The notes beneath the pieces were generated by a model that did not search any database, was not told where the DNA came from, and saw nothing but the letters and a program-made list of their open reading frames with translations. From Pseudomonas lalucatii (GTDB lineage Bacteria > Pseudomonadota > Gammaproteobacteria > Pseudomonadales > Pseudomonadaceae): a DNA stretch of 64,000 nt. The DNA lies in NCBI RefSeq assembly GCF_018398425.1, contig NZ_JADPMV010000001.1, positions 2,542,001 to 2,606,000 on the forward strand, written 5' to 3'. Of the stretch, positions 1 to 7,607 are shown in pieces. The position numbers and the translations under genes were made by a program. Each line of letters starts with the position of its first letter. Within the stretch, counting starts at the first letter, position 1.

Positions 1-534
1 CTCGGCATCCTCCAGCACGCCGAAGGTGCCGAAGGCCGCCACCTCGTGGCCGGCCTGCTGCAGCCCCTGGCAGATCGGGTAGTTGACCTCGCCGATATAG
101 GGCGTGAGCACCGCGATGCGCCGCGCGTCGAGGCCGCGCAGGGCCGCCTTGACCGCGCTCCAGGGGTTGGTCACCGGCACGCCGGGGTGGGCCTGGTTGA
201 GCAGCCGGGTCACCTCCTGCTCGCCGATCAGCATGCTCCCCGAGGTGCAGCCGAAGGCCAGCACGTCCAGCGGCAGGCCCGGCACCAGCAGCGCGCTGGA
301 CCGGCTCAGGCCCTGGGCCAGGCCGCGCAGCCCGTCCGGGGTGACGGTCGGGCTGCAGGGGGTGCGGGTGCTGTACAGCTCGACCCGCTCGCCGAGCAGC
401 TGGCGCCACTCGTTCTCCAGGGTGAAATCGCTGGCCAGCTGCACCAGGCCGATGCGCACGTGGCCGTCATCGCTGGCGCGCACGTGGTCGAAGGTCTGCT
501 GCAGGGCCTGGAACTCGGCGAAGGACTGGATCAT
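1..534 (-). CDS. eutA: Hydroxyectoine utilization protein EutA, Asp/Glu racemase-like (3' end outside window)
   Basis: The minus strand reads as an open frame from ATG at 534 to the window edge, 178 codons with no stop. The product starts MIQSFAEFQALQQTFDHV and contains AFGCTSGSMLIGE at about residues 98-110; its cysteine matches the first catalytic cysteine of the Asp/Glu racemase and maleate isomerase family. The second expected cysteine would lie beyond the edge. The start is one base after the eutC stop, so the two are probably translated together. EutA proteins accompany EutB and EutC in hydroxyectoine degradation clusters and are thought to act on hydroxyectoine or an intermediate of its conversion. 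The assignment rests on family resemblance plus this context. The name has nothing to do with ethanolamine use. Confidence 0.8.
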   Translation of the reverse strand, partial: MIQSFAEFQALQQTFDHVRASDDGHVRIGLVQLASDFTLENEWRQLLGERVELYSTRTPCSPTVTPDGLRGLAQGLSRSSALLVPGLPLDVLAFGCTSGSMLIGEQEVTRLLNQAHPGVPVTNPWSAVKAALRGLDARRIAVLTPYIGEVNYPICQGLQQAGHEVAAFGTFGVLEDAE

Positions 535-535
535 C

Positions 536-1480
536 TCAGGCCTCCTCGAGCAGGCGCGCGGCGTAGTTGGCGATGGCGGTGTCCTGCACCCCGGTGCCGG
601 TCAGGTCGCATACGGTGACCTGCTCGGCAGAGCTGCGCGCCTGGCGCTCCTCGGCGATCAGGCTGCCCAGTTCGAACACCTCGCGCTGCAGATCCGGGGC
701 GTGGTGCAGCTCGCCGAGGGCGCGGGACTGACTGAGGCGATCGACCACCAGCACGTCGGCGTTGGCCAGGATGCTCGGCTCCAGCTCGTTCTTGTGCGGG
801 TTGTCCGAGCCCATGGCGGTGACGTGCACGCCCTTGGGCAGGTCGCTCCAGCGCAGCACCGGCTCGCGCGCCGGGGTGGTGGTGACCACGATGTCGGCCT
901 GGGCGCAGGCGGCCGCGGCGCTGTCGTGCACCGTCACCGCCAGGCCGTACTGCTCGCGCATGCGCGTGGCATAGGCCTCGGCCTTGCTGCGCTCGCGGCT
1001 GTGCACATGCACCTGGCGGATGTCGCGCACCAGGCGCAGGGCCGCCACCTGCAGTTCGGCCTGCAGACCGGCGCCGATCACCGCGACGCGCTGGGCGTCC
1101 TCGCGGGCCAGGTGCTTGGCGGCGATGGCGCCGGCCAGGGCGGTGCGGATGTCGGTCAGGTAGCCCTCGTCGAACAGCACCGCATCGACCAGCCCGGTCT
1201 TGGCCGAGAACAGCAGCATCAGGCCGTTGAGGCTGGGCAGGCCGAGTTTGGGGTTGTCGAAGAAACCGGGGCTGATCTTCACCGCGAAACGCGGCCAGCC
1301 CTGAATGTGCGCGGTCTTCACGTCCACCTCGCCGTTGCTCTCGGCGATGTTCATGCTGAGGATCGGCGGCATCGCCACCTCGCCGCGGCCGAGGGCGGCG
1401 AAGCCGGCCTCGACGGCCTCCAGGGCGGCCGGGTCGAGCTTGACCCGCTCGGCGATCTGCTCACGCTTATAGATTTTCAT
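536..1480 (-). CDS. eutC: EutC, ornithine cyclodeaminase-like protein of hydroxyectoine use
   Basis: A 314-residue protein of the ornithine cyclodeaminase/mu-crystallin family. The dinucleotide-binding motif VAVIGAGLQ lies at residues 132-140, and the family lysine sits in FAVKISPG near residue 68. I chose the ATG at 1480 (MKIYKREQIAERV), 12 codons inside the longer open frame, because it gives the usual family N-terminus. The gene overlaps the end of eutB by 14 bases and lies one base before eutA. In hydroxyectoine degradation EutB and EutC are thought to act in turn to convert the hydroxylated compound into one that DoeA can use. The exact reaction of EutC is an inference from this pathway model. 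The symbol is used in the ectoine sense and is not the ethanolamine ammonia-lyase subunit. Confidence 0.83.
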   Translation of the reverse strand: MKIYKREQIAERVKLDPAALEAVEAGFAALGRGEVAMPPILSMNIAESNGEVDVKTAHIQGWPRFAVKISPGFFDNPKLGLPSLNGLMLLFSAKTGLVDAVLFDEGYLTDIRTALAGAIAAKHLAREDAQRVAVIGAGLQAELQVAALRLVRDIRQVHVHSRERSKAEAYATRMREQYGLAVTVHDSAAAACAQADIVVTTTPAREPVLRWSDLPKGVHVTAMGSDNPHKNELEPSILANADVLVVDRLSQSRALGELHHAPDLQREVFELGSLIAEERQARSSAEQVTVCDLTGTGVQDTAIANYAARLLEEA

Positions 1481-2462
1481 AGGGGCGCTCTCCGGCCAGG
1501 CGGCAGGCCTCGGCAAAGGTGGCGGTGGACAGGTTCTGACCGCTGACCACGAACGCCACGCGGCGCCCGCTCAGGTCCAGCTGGTGCTGCTCGACGGCGG
1601 CCACGCCGACCGCGGCGGCGCCCTCGACCAGGAGTTTCTCTTCGCGCAGGAAGTGCACCATGGCGCGGGCGATCTGCGCCTCGTCGACCCTGTAGCCGCG
1701 GTCCATGTAGCGCTGGGTCATGGCGAAGGTCCAGGCGTTGTCCAGGCCCACGCCGCCGCCCAGGCTGTCGGCCAGCGACGCCACTTCGGGCACCTGCAGC
1801 GGATGGCCGGCGGCCAGGCTCTCGAGCATCGCCGCGCCCTCGTTCATGCTCACGCCGATCACCTCGGCCCGCGGGTTGATGGTCTTCACCGCCAGACCGA
1901 CACCGGCGATCAGGCCGCCGCCGGACAGGCCGGCGAACACCAGGTCGGTCTCCGGCTGCTCCTCCATGATCTCCAGCCCGCAGGTGCCCTGGCCGGCGAT
2001 CACCAGCGGGTCGTCGAAGGGCGAGACATAGGCCAGGCCCTGTTCGTCGCGCAGGCGGCGCGCCTCGACGTCGGCCTCGTCCTGGGCCTGGCCGTGGATC
2101 ACCAGATCGGCGCCGCTGCGGCGCAGGGCCTCGACCTTGTTCTCCGGCACCAGGCGCGAGATGCACACCCTGACCGGAATGCCCAGGTGCTGGCCGGCGT
2201 AGGCCAGGGCGCGGCCGAAGTTGCCGGTGGACATGGTCACCACGCCGCGCCGGCGTTGTTCGGCGTCCAGGCCGAGCAGCGCGTTGACCGCGCCACGCAG
2301 CTTGAAGGCGCCGGTCGGCTGCAGGCAGTCGAGCTTCAGCCAGGCCTCGCAGTCCCAGCGCCGCGACAGCGATTCGGAACGCACCAGCGGCGTGCGCAGG
2401 GCCAGCCCGGCGATGCGCTGGCGCGCCAGATAGATGTCTTGCAGTGTCAGTTGTTTGCTCAT
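1467..2462 (-). CDS. eutB: EutB, threonine dehydratase-like PLP enzyme of hydroxyectoine use
   Basis: A 331-residue fold-type II PLP enzyme resembling threonine dehydratase. The Schiff-base lysine is K54 in PTGAFKLRG, and the glycine-rich phosphate loop SGGGLIAGVG is present. It is short, like catabolic dehydratases, with no C-terminal ACT regulatory domain. The ATG at 2462 (MSKQLTLQDIYLARQRI) is preferred over an in-frame TTG four codons upstream. The gene lies 65 bases after doeD, with a perfect 11-bp stem-loop in the gap, and overlaps eutC by 14 bases. Biosynthetic threonine deamination cannot be ruled out from the protein alone, but the eutABC-doe context points to removal of water from hydroxyectoine or its hydrolysis product. 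Confidence 0.82.
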   Translation of the reverse strand: MSKQLTLQDIYLARQRIAGLALRTPLVRSESLSRRWDCEAWLKLDCLQPTGAFKLRGAVNALLGLDAEQRRRGVVTMSTGNFGRALAYAGQHLGIPVRVCISRLVPENKVEALRRSGADLVIHGQAQDEADVEARRLRDEQGLAYVSPFDDPLVIAGQGTCGLEIMEEQPETDLVFAGLSGGGLIAGVGLAVKTINPRAEVIGVSMNEGAAMLESLAAGHPLQVPEVASLADSLGGGVGLDNAWTFAMTQRYMDRGYRVDEAQIARAMVHFLREEKLLVEGAAAVGVAAVEQHQLDLSGRRVAFVVSGQNLSTATFAEACRLAGERPYENL

Positions 2463-2487
2463 GGTTAAGTCCAACCTGTGAACGCAG

Positions 2488-2514
2488 GCGGGGTCGCCTG
2501 CCCGGCGACCCCGC
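2488..2514 (-). other. Stem-loop between doeD and eutB
   Basis: A perfect 11-bp inverted repeat (GCGGGGTCGCC with its complement) closes a 5-base loop in the short gap between the doeD stop and the eutB start. No T-run follows on the minus strand, so it is more likely an RNA stability or processing hairpin that sets doeCD above eutBCA than a full terminator. That role is inferred. Confidence 0.6.
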
Positions 2515-2527
2515 GTTGACCTGGCGC

Positions 2528-3934
2528 TTACTTGGCCTGCCAGGCGCCGCTGCTGATCAGCTTGTCGGTGACCTTGTTCACCGCCCGCTCGGCGCGGGCG
2601 ACGATGTCGTCCACCTCGCCGCGGCTGACCACCAGCGGCGGGGCGAAGCCGAGGATGTCGCCGTGGGGCATGGCGCGGGCGATCAGACCCTCTTCCAGGC
2701 AGGCGGCGGAGATCTGCGGGCCGACCTTGAGGCTGGGGTCGAAGTGCTGACGCTTGTTGCGGTCGGCGGAGAACTCCAGGGCCGCCAGCAGGCCGATGCC
2801 GCGCGCCTCGCCGACCAGCGGATGCTGGCCGAAGGTTTCCTGCATGCGCTGCTGCAGGTAGGCACCGGTGTCGCGGGCGTTACCGGTGAGGTTCTCGCGC
2901 TCGATGATGTCCAGGTTGGCGATCGCCGAGGCGATGCCCATGGGGTGGCCGGAATAGGTGTAGCCGTGGCCGATGGCGCCGTAGGTGTCGGTGCCCTGCT
3001 CCAGCACCTGCCACACGCGCTCGCCGACGATGACCCCGGACAGCGGCTGGTAGGCCGAGGTCAGGCCCTTGGCCACGGTGATCAGGTCCGGCTTCATCTC
3101 GTAGTACTGCGAGCCGAAGTCCACGCCCAGGCGACCGAAGCCACAGACCACCTCGTCGGCGATCAGCAGGATGTCGTACTTGTCCAGCACCTTGCGGATC
3201 TCCGCCCAGTAGCCCTGCGGCGGCGGCACGATGCCGCCGGTGCCGAGCACCGGCTCGCCGATCATGGCGGCGACGGTGTCCGGGCCCTCGGCGAGGATCA
3301 TCTCCTCGAGCTTCTGCGCGCAGTAGCGGGAGAACTCCAGCTCGCTCATGCCGTCGTCGGGGCGGCGGTAGTAGACCGGCGCGACGGTGTGCTTGATGCG
3401 CTCCAGCGGCAGGTCGAAGTGGGCGTGGAACACCGGCAGGCCGGTCATGGAGCCGGAGGCGATGCTCGAACCGTGGTAGCCGCGGTCACGGGAGATGACC
3501 TTCTTCTTGTCCTTACGGCCGAGGATGTTGTTGTAGTACCAGACCAGCTTGAGCTGGGTCTCGTTGGCGTCCGAGCCGGACATGCCGTAGTAGACCTTGC
3601 TCATGCCCTGGCCGGCGAGCCTGACGATGCGCTCGGACAGAGTCGCCATGCCCTCGGTGGTGTGGCCGACATAGGTGTGGTAGTAGGCCAGCTGCTTGGC
3701 CTGCTCGTAGATCGCCTCGGCCATCTCGGTGCGGCCGTAGCCGATGTTCACGCAATACAGGCCGGCGAAGCCGTCGATGAACTCGTTGCCCAGGGAGTCC
3801 TGGATGCGGATGCCCTGGGCGCCGGTGACGATGCGCGCCGGGCTCTCGCCGTGGGCGTGCTGCTTCAGGTGGGTGGAGGCGTGAAAGACGTTCTGGCGGT
3901 CGATCTCGATGATCTTCTGGGTGTCGATGGTCAT
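2528..3934 (-). CDS. doeD: DoeD, diaminobutyrate transaminase (class III aminotransferase)
   Basis: A 468-residue class III PLP aminotransferase. Visible marks are the YGMSGSDANET phosphate-binding region near residue 116, DEVVCGFGRLG with the cofactor aspartate D260, and the PLP lysine K289 in TVAKGLTSAYQP. In ectoine breakdown DoeD moves the terminal amino group of L-2,4-diaminobutyrate to an acceptor, giving aspartate semialdehyde for DoeC. It lies 54 bases downstream of doeC. Class III aminotransferases are hard to separate by sequence (gamma-aminobutyrate or pyruvate types look alike), so the substrate call depends on the neighbouring doeC, eutBCA and doeAB genes. Length and core motifs are complete. 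Confidence 0.85.
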   Translation of the reverse strand: MTIDTQKIIEIDRQNVFHASTHLKQHAHGESPARIVTGAQGIRIQDSLGNEFIDGFAGLYCVNIGYGRTEMAEAIYEQAKQLAYYHTYVGHTTEGMATLSERIVRLAGQGMSKVYYGMSGSDANETQLKLVWYYNNILGRKDKKKVISRDRGYHGSSIASGSMTGLPVFHAHFDLPLERIKHTVAPVYYRRPDDGMSELEFSRYCAQKLEEMILAEGPDTVAAMIGEPVLGTGGIVPPPQGYWAEIRKVLDKYDILLIADEVVCGFGRLGVDFGSQYYEMKPDLITVAKGLTSAYQPLSGVIVGERVWQVLEQGTDTYGAIGHGYTYSGHPMGIASAIANLDIIERENLTGNARDTGAYLQQRMQETFGQHPLVGEARGIGLLAALEFSADRNKRQHFDPSLKVGPQISAACLEEGLIARAMPHGDILGFAPPLVVSRGEVDDIVARAERAVNKVTDKLISSGAWQAK

Positions 3935-3988
3935 GGCATTGCCCTCGTTCGATTCGGTTTCGGGTGGCGTTCAGGCGGCTGAGCGCGG

Positions 3989-5461
3989 TTAACTTCCGCT
4001 GGCGCTGGGCAGGTTGCCCAGGCAGTAGTATTTGATCTGGCTGTACTCATCGAGGCCGTGGCGCGAGCCCTCGCGGCCGAGGCCGGACTGCTTGACGCCG
4101 CCGAAGGGCACGGGCGGGCCGGTCATCTTCACCGAGTTGACGCTGACCATGCCGAACTCCAGGCCGCGCAGCAGGCGCCACACCTGGCGCATGTCGTAAC
4201 CATAGACATAGGCGGCCAGGCCGTACTCGGTGTCGTTGGCCTGGGCGATGAGCTGCTCCAGGTCGTCCCAGGCCAGCACGCCGGCCACCGGGGCGAAGTT
4301 CTCCTCGCGGTAGACGCGCATGTCCGCGGTCACGTCGGCCAGCAGGGTCGGCATGAAGAAGTTGCGCCCCGGCGCCTGCTCCTGGTCGCCGGCCAGCCGG
4401 CGCGCGCCCTTGGCGACGGCGTCGTCCACCAGCTCCTGGGCCTTGGCCACCGCCTTGGCGTTGATCAGCGGGCCCTGGCTGACGCCACGGACCAGGCCGT
4501 TGCCCACGGTCAGCTCGCCCATGCGCCGGGCGAAGGCATCGAGGAAGGGCTGGTACAGCGAGCGGTGCACGAAGATGCGGTTGGCCGCCAGGCAGTCCTG
4601 GCCGGTGGTCTGGAACTTGGCGTCGATCGCCGCCTGGGCGGCCTGCTCCACGTCCATGTCCGGCAGGACGATGAAGGGCGCGTTGCCGCCCAGCTCCATC
4701 GAGCACTTCTTCACCGTGGCCGCGGCCTGCTGCAGGAGCAGGCGACCGACCCGGGTCGAGCCGGTGAAGGACAGCGCCTTGACCTTGTCGCTGGCGCAGA
4801 GCACCTGGGAGACCATCTCCGGCTCACCGGTGATGACGTTGAACACCCCGGCGGGGAAGCCGGCGCGCTCGGCCAGCTCGGCCAGGGCCAGGGCGGAGAA
4901 CGGCGTCTCGCCGGCCGGCTTGACCAGCACGGTGCAGCCCACGGCCAGGGCCGCGGCGGCCTTGCGGGTGATCATCGCGCAGGGGAAATTCCACGGCGTG
5001 ATCAGGGCGGCGACGCCGATCGGCTCGCGCACGCTGCCCAGCTGGGCATTGCGGATATGGCTGGGGATGGTCTCGCCGTAGGCGCGGCGCGCCTCCTCGG
5101 CGAACCAGCGGATGAAGGAGGCGGCGTAATCGATCTCGCCCCGGGCCTCGTCCAGCGGCTTGCCCTGCTCCAGGGTCATCAGGCGGGCGAGGTCTTCCTT
5201 GTTCTCCAGCAGCAGGTCGTGCCACTTGCCGAGGAGGGCACCACGCTCGTCCACCGAGCGGGCGCGCCAGGCCGGGAAGGCGGCGTCGGCGGCATCGATG
5301 GCGGCGGCGATCTGCTCCTGGTCGAGCAGGGTGCAGCGGCCGATGGTTGCTTCGCTGGCCGGATCGATCACCGCTTCGTCGCGGCCGTCGTGGCCGGCGA
5401 CCCACTTGCCGTTGACATAGGCCAGCTGGCGAACCAGGCGCGGATCTTTCAGTGTGTGCAT
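3989..5461 (-). CDS. doeC: DoeC, aspartate-semialdehyde dehydrogenase (GabD-like)
   Basis: A 490-residue NAD(P)-dependent aldehyde dehydrogenase of the succinate-semialdehyde dehydrogenase type. The substrate-binding asparagine is in TPWNFP (N158), the cofactor lysine is K181, the general base E256 lies in MELGGN, and the nucleophile is C290 in GQDCLAANR. The open frame continues 116 codons upstream, but that part is arginine/lysine-rich and outside the fold. ATG 5461 (MHTLKDPRLVRQLAYVNGKW) is preceded by an AGAGGGG ribosome site about 10 bases away. In ectoine catabolism DoeC oxidises aspartate semialdehyde to aspartate. It appears to be the first gene of the doeCD-eutBCA transcript. Succinate semialdehyde is the main alternative substrate. 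Confidence 0.86.
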   Translation of the reverse strand: MHTLKDPRLVRQLAYVNGKWVAGHDGRDEAVIDPASEATIGRCTLLDQEQIAAAIDAADAAFPAWRARSVDERGALLGKWHDLLLENKEDLARLMTLEQGKPLDEARGEIDYAASFIRWFAEEARRAYGETIPSHIRNAQLGSVREPIGVAALITPWNFPCAMITRKAAAALAVGCTVLVKPAGETPFSALALAELAERAGFPAGVFNVITGEPEMVSQVLCASDKVKALSFTGSTRVGRLLLQQAAATVKKCSMELGGNAPFIVLPDMDVEQAAQAAIDAKFQTTGQDCLAANRIFVHRSLYQPFLDAFARRMGELTVGNGLVRGVSQGPLINAKAVAKAQELVDDAVAKGARRLAGDQEQAPGRNFFMPTLLADVTADMRVYREENFAPVAGVLAWDDLEQLIAQANDTEYGLAAYVYGYDMRQVWRLLRGLEFGMVSVNSVKMTGPPVPFGGVKQSGLGREGSRHGLDEYSQIKYYCLGNLPSASGS

Positions 5462-5884
5462 GGACGGCGTCCCCTCTGCGGGCCCTGCAGCGGTGTCGCG
5501 CTGCTGGGCGTGGTGCGTGTTTACGGCTTCCACTTTAGGGGGGATGGCCGCGCGGTTTTTTCTCTTGGGCGGCGGCCGGCGCGCGGTTTTTTTTCTTTGC
5601 CCGGGCTTTCCCAGGTTTTTTTTCGGCGGCGGCTTGAGGCCGCTGCATCTGGCCGATTCGGGGCGCAGCTTGACGGGAATGCGGCATTGGCCGCGGCAGG
5701 TGGCCGGGATCACGACTCCCGACGGCGCCCTTGGGCATGCAGCGCTCGTGTCGAGCGGCCAGGATGGGGCCGGCATCGACCCCGCCAGCCGGGGTCGCCT
5801 GCGCGGCATCCTTCCAACAAGAAAATCACCGGCGAGCCGAGCACGGGCCCCACGCCCGCAGCGCTCACGGCGGATGGGGACTCT
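5462..5884. promoter_or_regulatory. Divergent control region with three spaced T-tracts
   Basis: This 423-base gap separates doeC (minus) from the BCCT-like gene (plus) and should hold both promoters. It carries three T-runs at 5557-5562, 5588-5595 and 5617-5624, set 31 and 29 bases apart in otherwise GC-rich DNA. On the doeC strand these are A-tracts at about three helical turns, a pattern that can bend DNA. No convincing -35/-10 pair was found by eye. The spurious N-terminal extension of the doeC frame runs through here. Confidence 0.45.
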
Positions 5885-7027
5885 ATGAATCTGATTCTAT
5901 CGGGGGCGATCATCGCCCTGCTGGCGGCCACCCTGCTGGTCCTGCTGCGCTGGGGCAACCTGCGCTGCACCGGGCCGGAACCCGTGGGCCTGTTCACCTT
6001 CCTGGCGATCCTGTTCACCTCCGGCCTGGACATGGGCCTGATCATCTTCCCGCTGACCGAGTTCCCCACCTACGCCGCGGAGGCCCAGTACCAGTTCTCC
6101 AACCCCCTGGCGGTGGAGTTCGCCTTCTGGGGTTTCCTGATCTGGGCCTTCTACTTCATCACCACCTTCTATTTCTGCGTGATCGAGCCGCGGGTCAGGC
6201 TGTTCGAGCTGCGCCCGGTGAAGCTGGTGAACAACCTGGTGATCGTCTCCACCTGCGCCTTCACCGCCTACCTGTTCCTGGTCAACAGCGCCTGGTACAT
6301 GCCGGAGCTGGGCGAGGCCTGGGGCTACCTGGTGGTGCTGGCGATCGTCCTGGCGGCGGTCTATTCCAGCACCGACATCCGCTACCTGAAGATCCTCAGC
6401 GTCTCCTCGACCTGGCTGTTCTTCGCCCTGATCCTCGGCATGTGGTGGGCGGCCGATCTCGGCGGCGGCCTGTTTGTCGACGCCGCGGCGCAGATCGGCA
6501 GCGGCTACTTCGCCCAGTTGCCCGGCTTCATCCTGCCGCTAGGCGACTACCACGCCTTCTACCTGTTCTGGTGGTTCGCCTGGAGCGTGATGATCGGCCA
6601 GTTCGTCTCGCGCTTCGTCGGCGGCCTGCGCACCTGGCAGCTGCTGCTGGCGCTGCTGGTGATTCCGTCGATCCCCCTGGCGATCTGGTTCGCCGTGCTG
6701 CACGGCTACTTCGACCAGGGCCTGGAGGTCGGTGCGTTCTGGAAGCTGGCCATGCTCGGCGTCGGGGTGATCTTCGTGATCAACTCGGTGGACTCGCTGG
6801 TACGCCTGTACACCGACAACCTCGGCATCACCGTGGCCAAGCTCGGCCGGCCGCGCTTCGTCGCCCTCAACGTCGGCCTGCTGAGCAGCCTGGTGCTGCT
6901 GTTCAAGTTCACCCCCTTCGAGATCCAGTGGGTGGGTCTGGTGGTGATCGGCCTCTACGCCGTGACCCTGGCGCTGCTGCTGACGCGGCATCGCCGGGCC
7001 CTGAGCGGCATCGCCGCCAGCGGCTGA
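5885..7027 (+). CDS. Short BCCT-like membrane transporter in the ectoine cluster
   Basis: A 380-residue integral membrane protein with about 11 predicted helices. Two stretches recall betaine/choline/carnitine transporters: EPVGLFTFLAILFTSGLDMG (residues 32-51) resembles the third-helix region of BCCT proteins, normally AMLFSAGMGIG, and FWWFAWSVMIGQFVSRFVGG near residue 235 resembles the tryptophan-rich FYWAWWxxWSPFVGMFIAR signature. It is much shorter than usual BCCT proteins (about 500-700 residues), and the glycine motif is degenerate. ATG 5885 has a GGGGA ribosome site. The gene points away from doeC and ends 19 bases before the convergent doeX stop. A role in ectoine movement or sensing is a guess from context; it could also be a non-transporting relative. 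Confidence 0.6.
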   Translation: MNLILSGAIIALLAATLLVLLRWGNLRCTGPEPVGLFTFLAILFTSGLDMGLIIFPLTEFPTYAAEAQYQFSNPLAVEFAFWGFLIWAFYFITTFYFCVIEPRVRLFELRPVKLVNNLVIVSTCAFTAYLFLVNSAWYMPELGEAWGYLVVLAIVLAAVYSSTDIRYLKILSVSSTWLFFALILGMWWAADLGGGLFVDAAAQIGSGYFAQLPGFILPLGDYHAFYLFWWFAWSVMIGQFVSRFVGGLRTWQLLLALLVIPSIPLAIWFAVLHGYFDQGLEVGAFWKLAMLGVGVIFVINSVDSLVRLYTDNLGITVAKLGRPRFVALNVGLLSSLVLLFKFTPFEIQWVGLVVIGLYAVTLALLLTRHRRALSGIAASG

Positions 7028-7046
7028 AGCCGCCGGCCGCCGGTGC

Positions 7047-7520
7047 CTAGTCGCCGGCGTCCAGCTCCAGGGGCGGCTCGGCGTGCTTGATGGTCTTGGT
7101 GACGATGTAGGTGAAGTAGCGCTCGATGCCCAGGTCGGTCATCAGCCAGCGGTCGACCAGGCGCTGGTACTGGTCGATGTCGCGGGCCATGACCTTGACG
7201 ATGTAGTCGATGCCGCCGCCGGTGGCGTAGCACTCGGTGACCTCCGGGCACTCCTGCATGGCCTTCTCGAAGCGCTGGAAGGCCTCGCGGTTGTGCTGCT
7301 TGAGGCTGACCTCGACCAGCACCGCGGCGCGCTTGAGCAGCACCTCGGTGTTCAGCTGGGCGCCGTAGCCGCGGATGATCCCCGCCTCCTCCAGGCGCTT
7401 GACCCGCTCCCAGCAGGGGCTGACCGAGAGGTTGATGGCCTCGGCCAGGCTGGACTTGGTGATGCGGCCGTTGTGCTGGAGGATGCGCAGAATCTTCAGG
7501 TCGTAACTGTCCAGACGCAT
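7047..7520 (-). CDS. doeX: DoeX, Lrp/AsnC-family regulator
   Basis: A 157-residue Lrp/AsnC regulator. An N-terminal winged helix (LDSYDLKILRILQHNGRITK, then SLAEAINLSVSPCWERVKRL) is followed by the alpha/beta ligand-binding RAM domain ending KTIKHAEPPLELDAGD. I chose ATG 7520 (MRLDSYD) over a longer frame with 11 extra N-terminal residues. It lies downstream of uehA on the same strand, after a strong stem-loop. AsnC-type DoeX proteins are regular members of ectoine degradation clusters and are thought to regulate doe genes in response to pathway intermediates such as diaminobutyrate. With EnuR this gives the island two regulators. Confidence 0.84.
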   Translation of the reverse strand: MRLDSYDLKILRILQHNGRITKSSLAEAINLSVSPCWERVKRLEEAGIIRGYGAQLNTEVLLKRAAVLVEVSLKQHNREAFQRFEKAMQECPEVTECYATGGGIDYIVKVMARDIDQYQRLVDRWLMTDLGIERYFTYIVTKTIKHAEPPLELDAGD

Positions 7521-7564
7521 AGAACCGCTCCGGCGCAGGCTCGTCCTGCGCACCAGACGTGAAA

Positions 7565-7591
7565 GAGCCGGCGGGACAACCCCGCCGGCTC
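7565..7591 (-). terminator. Stem-loop after uehA, weak terminator or mRNA stabiliser
   Basis: An 11-bp perfect stem (GAGCCGGCGGG and its complement) with a 5-base loop lies 16 bases past the uehA stop, followed on the minus strand by only TTT. It may end part of the transcripts so that the binding protein is made in excess over DoeX, or protect the uehA message. Confidence 0.55.
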
Positions 7592-7607
7592 GCGTGACGA
7601 GCGCCGT

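Noticed and set aside
536..2462. Reading eutB and eutC as ethanolamine ammonia-lyase subunits
   Set aside because: The sequences are threonine dehydratase-like and ornithine cyclodeaminase-like; the names come from ectoine utilization.
5462..5809. N-terminal extension of DoeC
   Set aside because: The 116 extra codons are K/R/P-rich and outside the aldehyde dehydrogenase fold; a good start with a ribosome site lies at 5461.
4058..7027. A 989-codon plus-strand open frame
   Set aside because: Its first two thirds are antisense to doeC and low-complexity; only the last 380 codons, from 5885, look like a protein.
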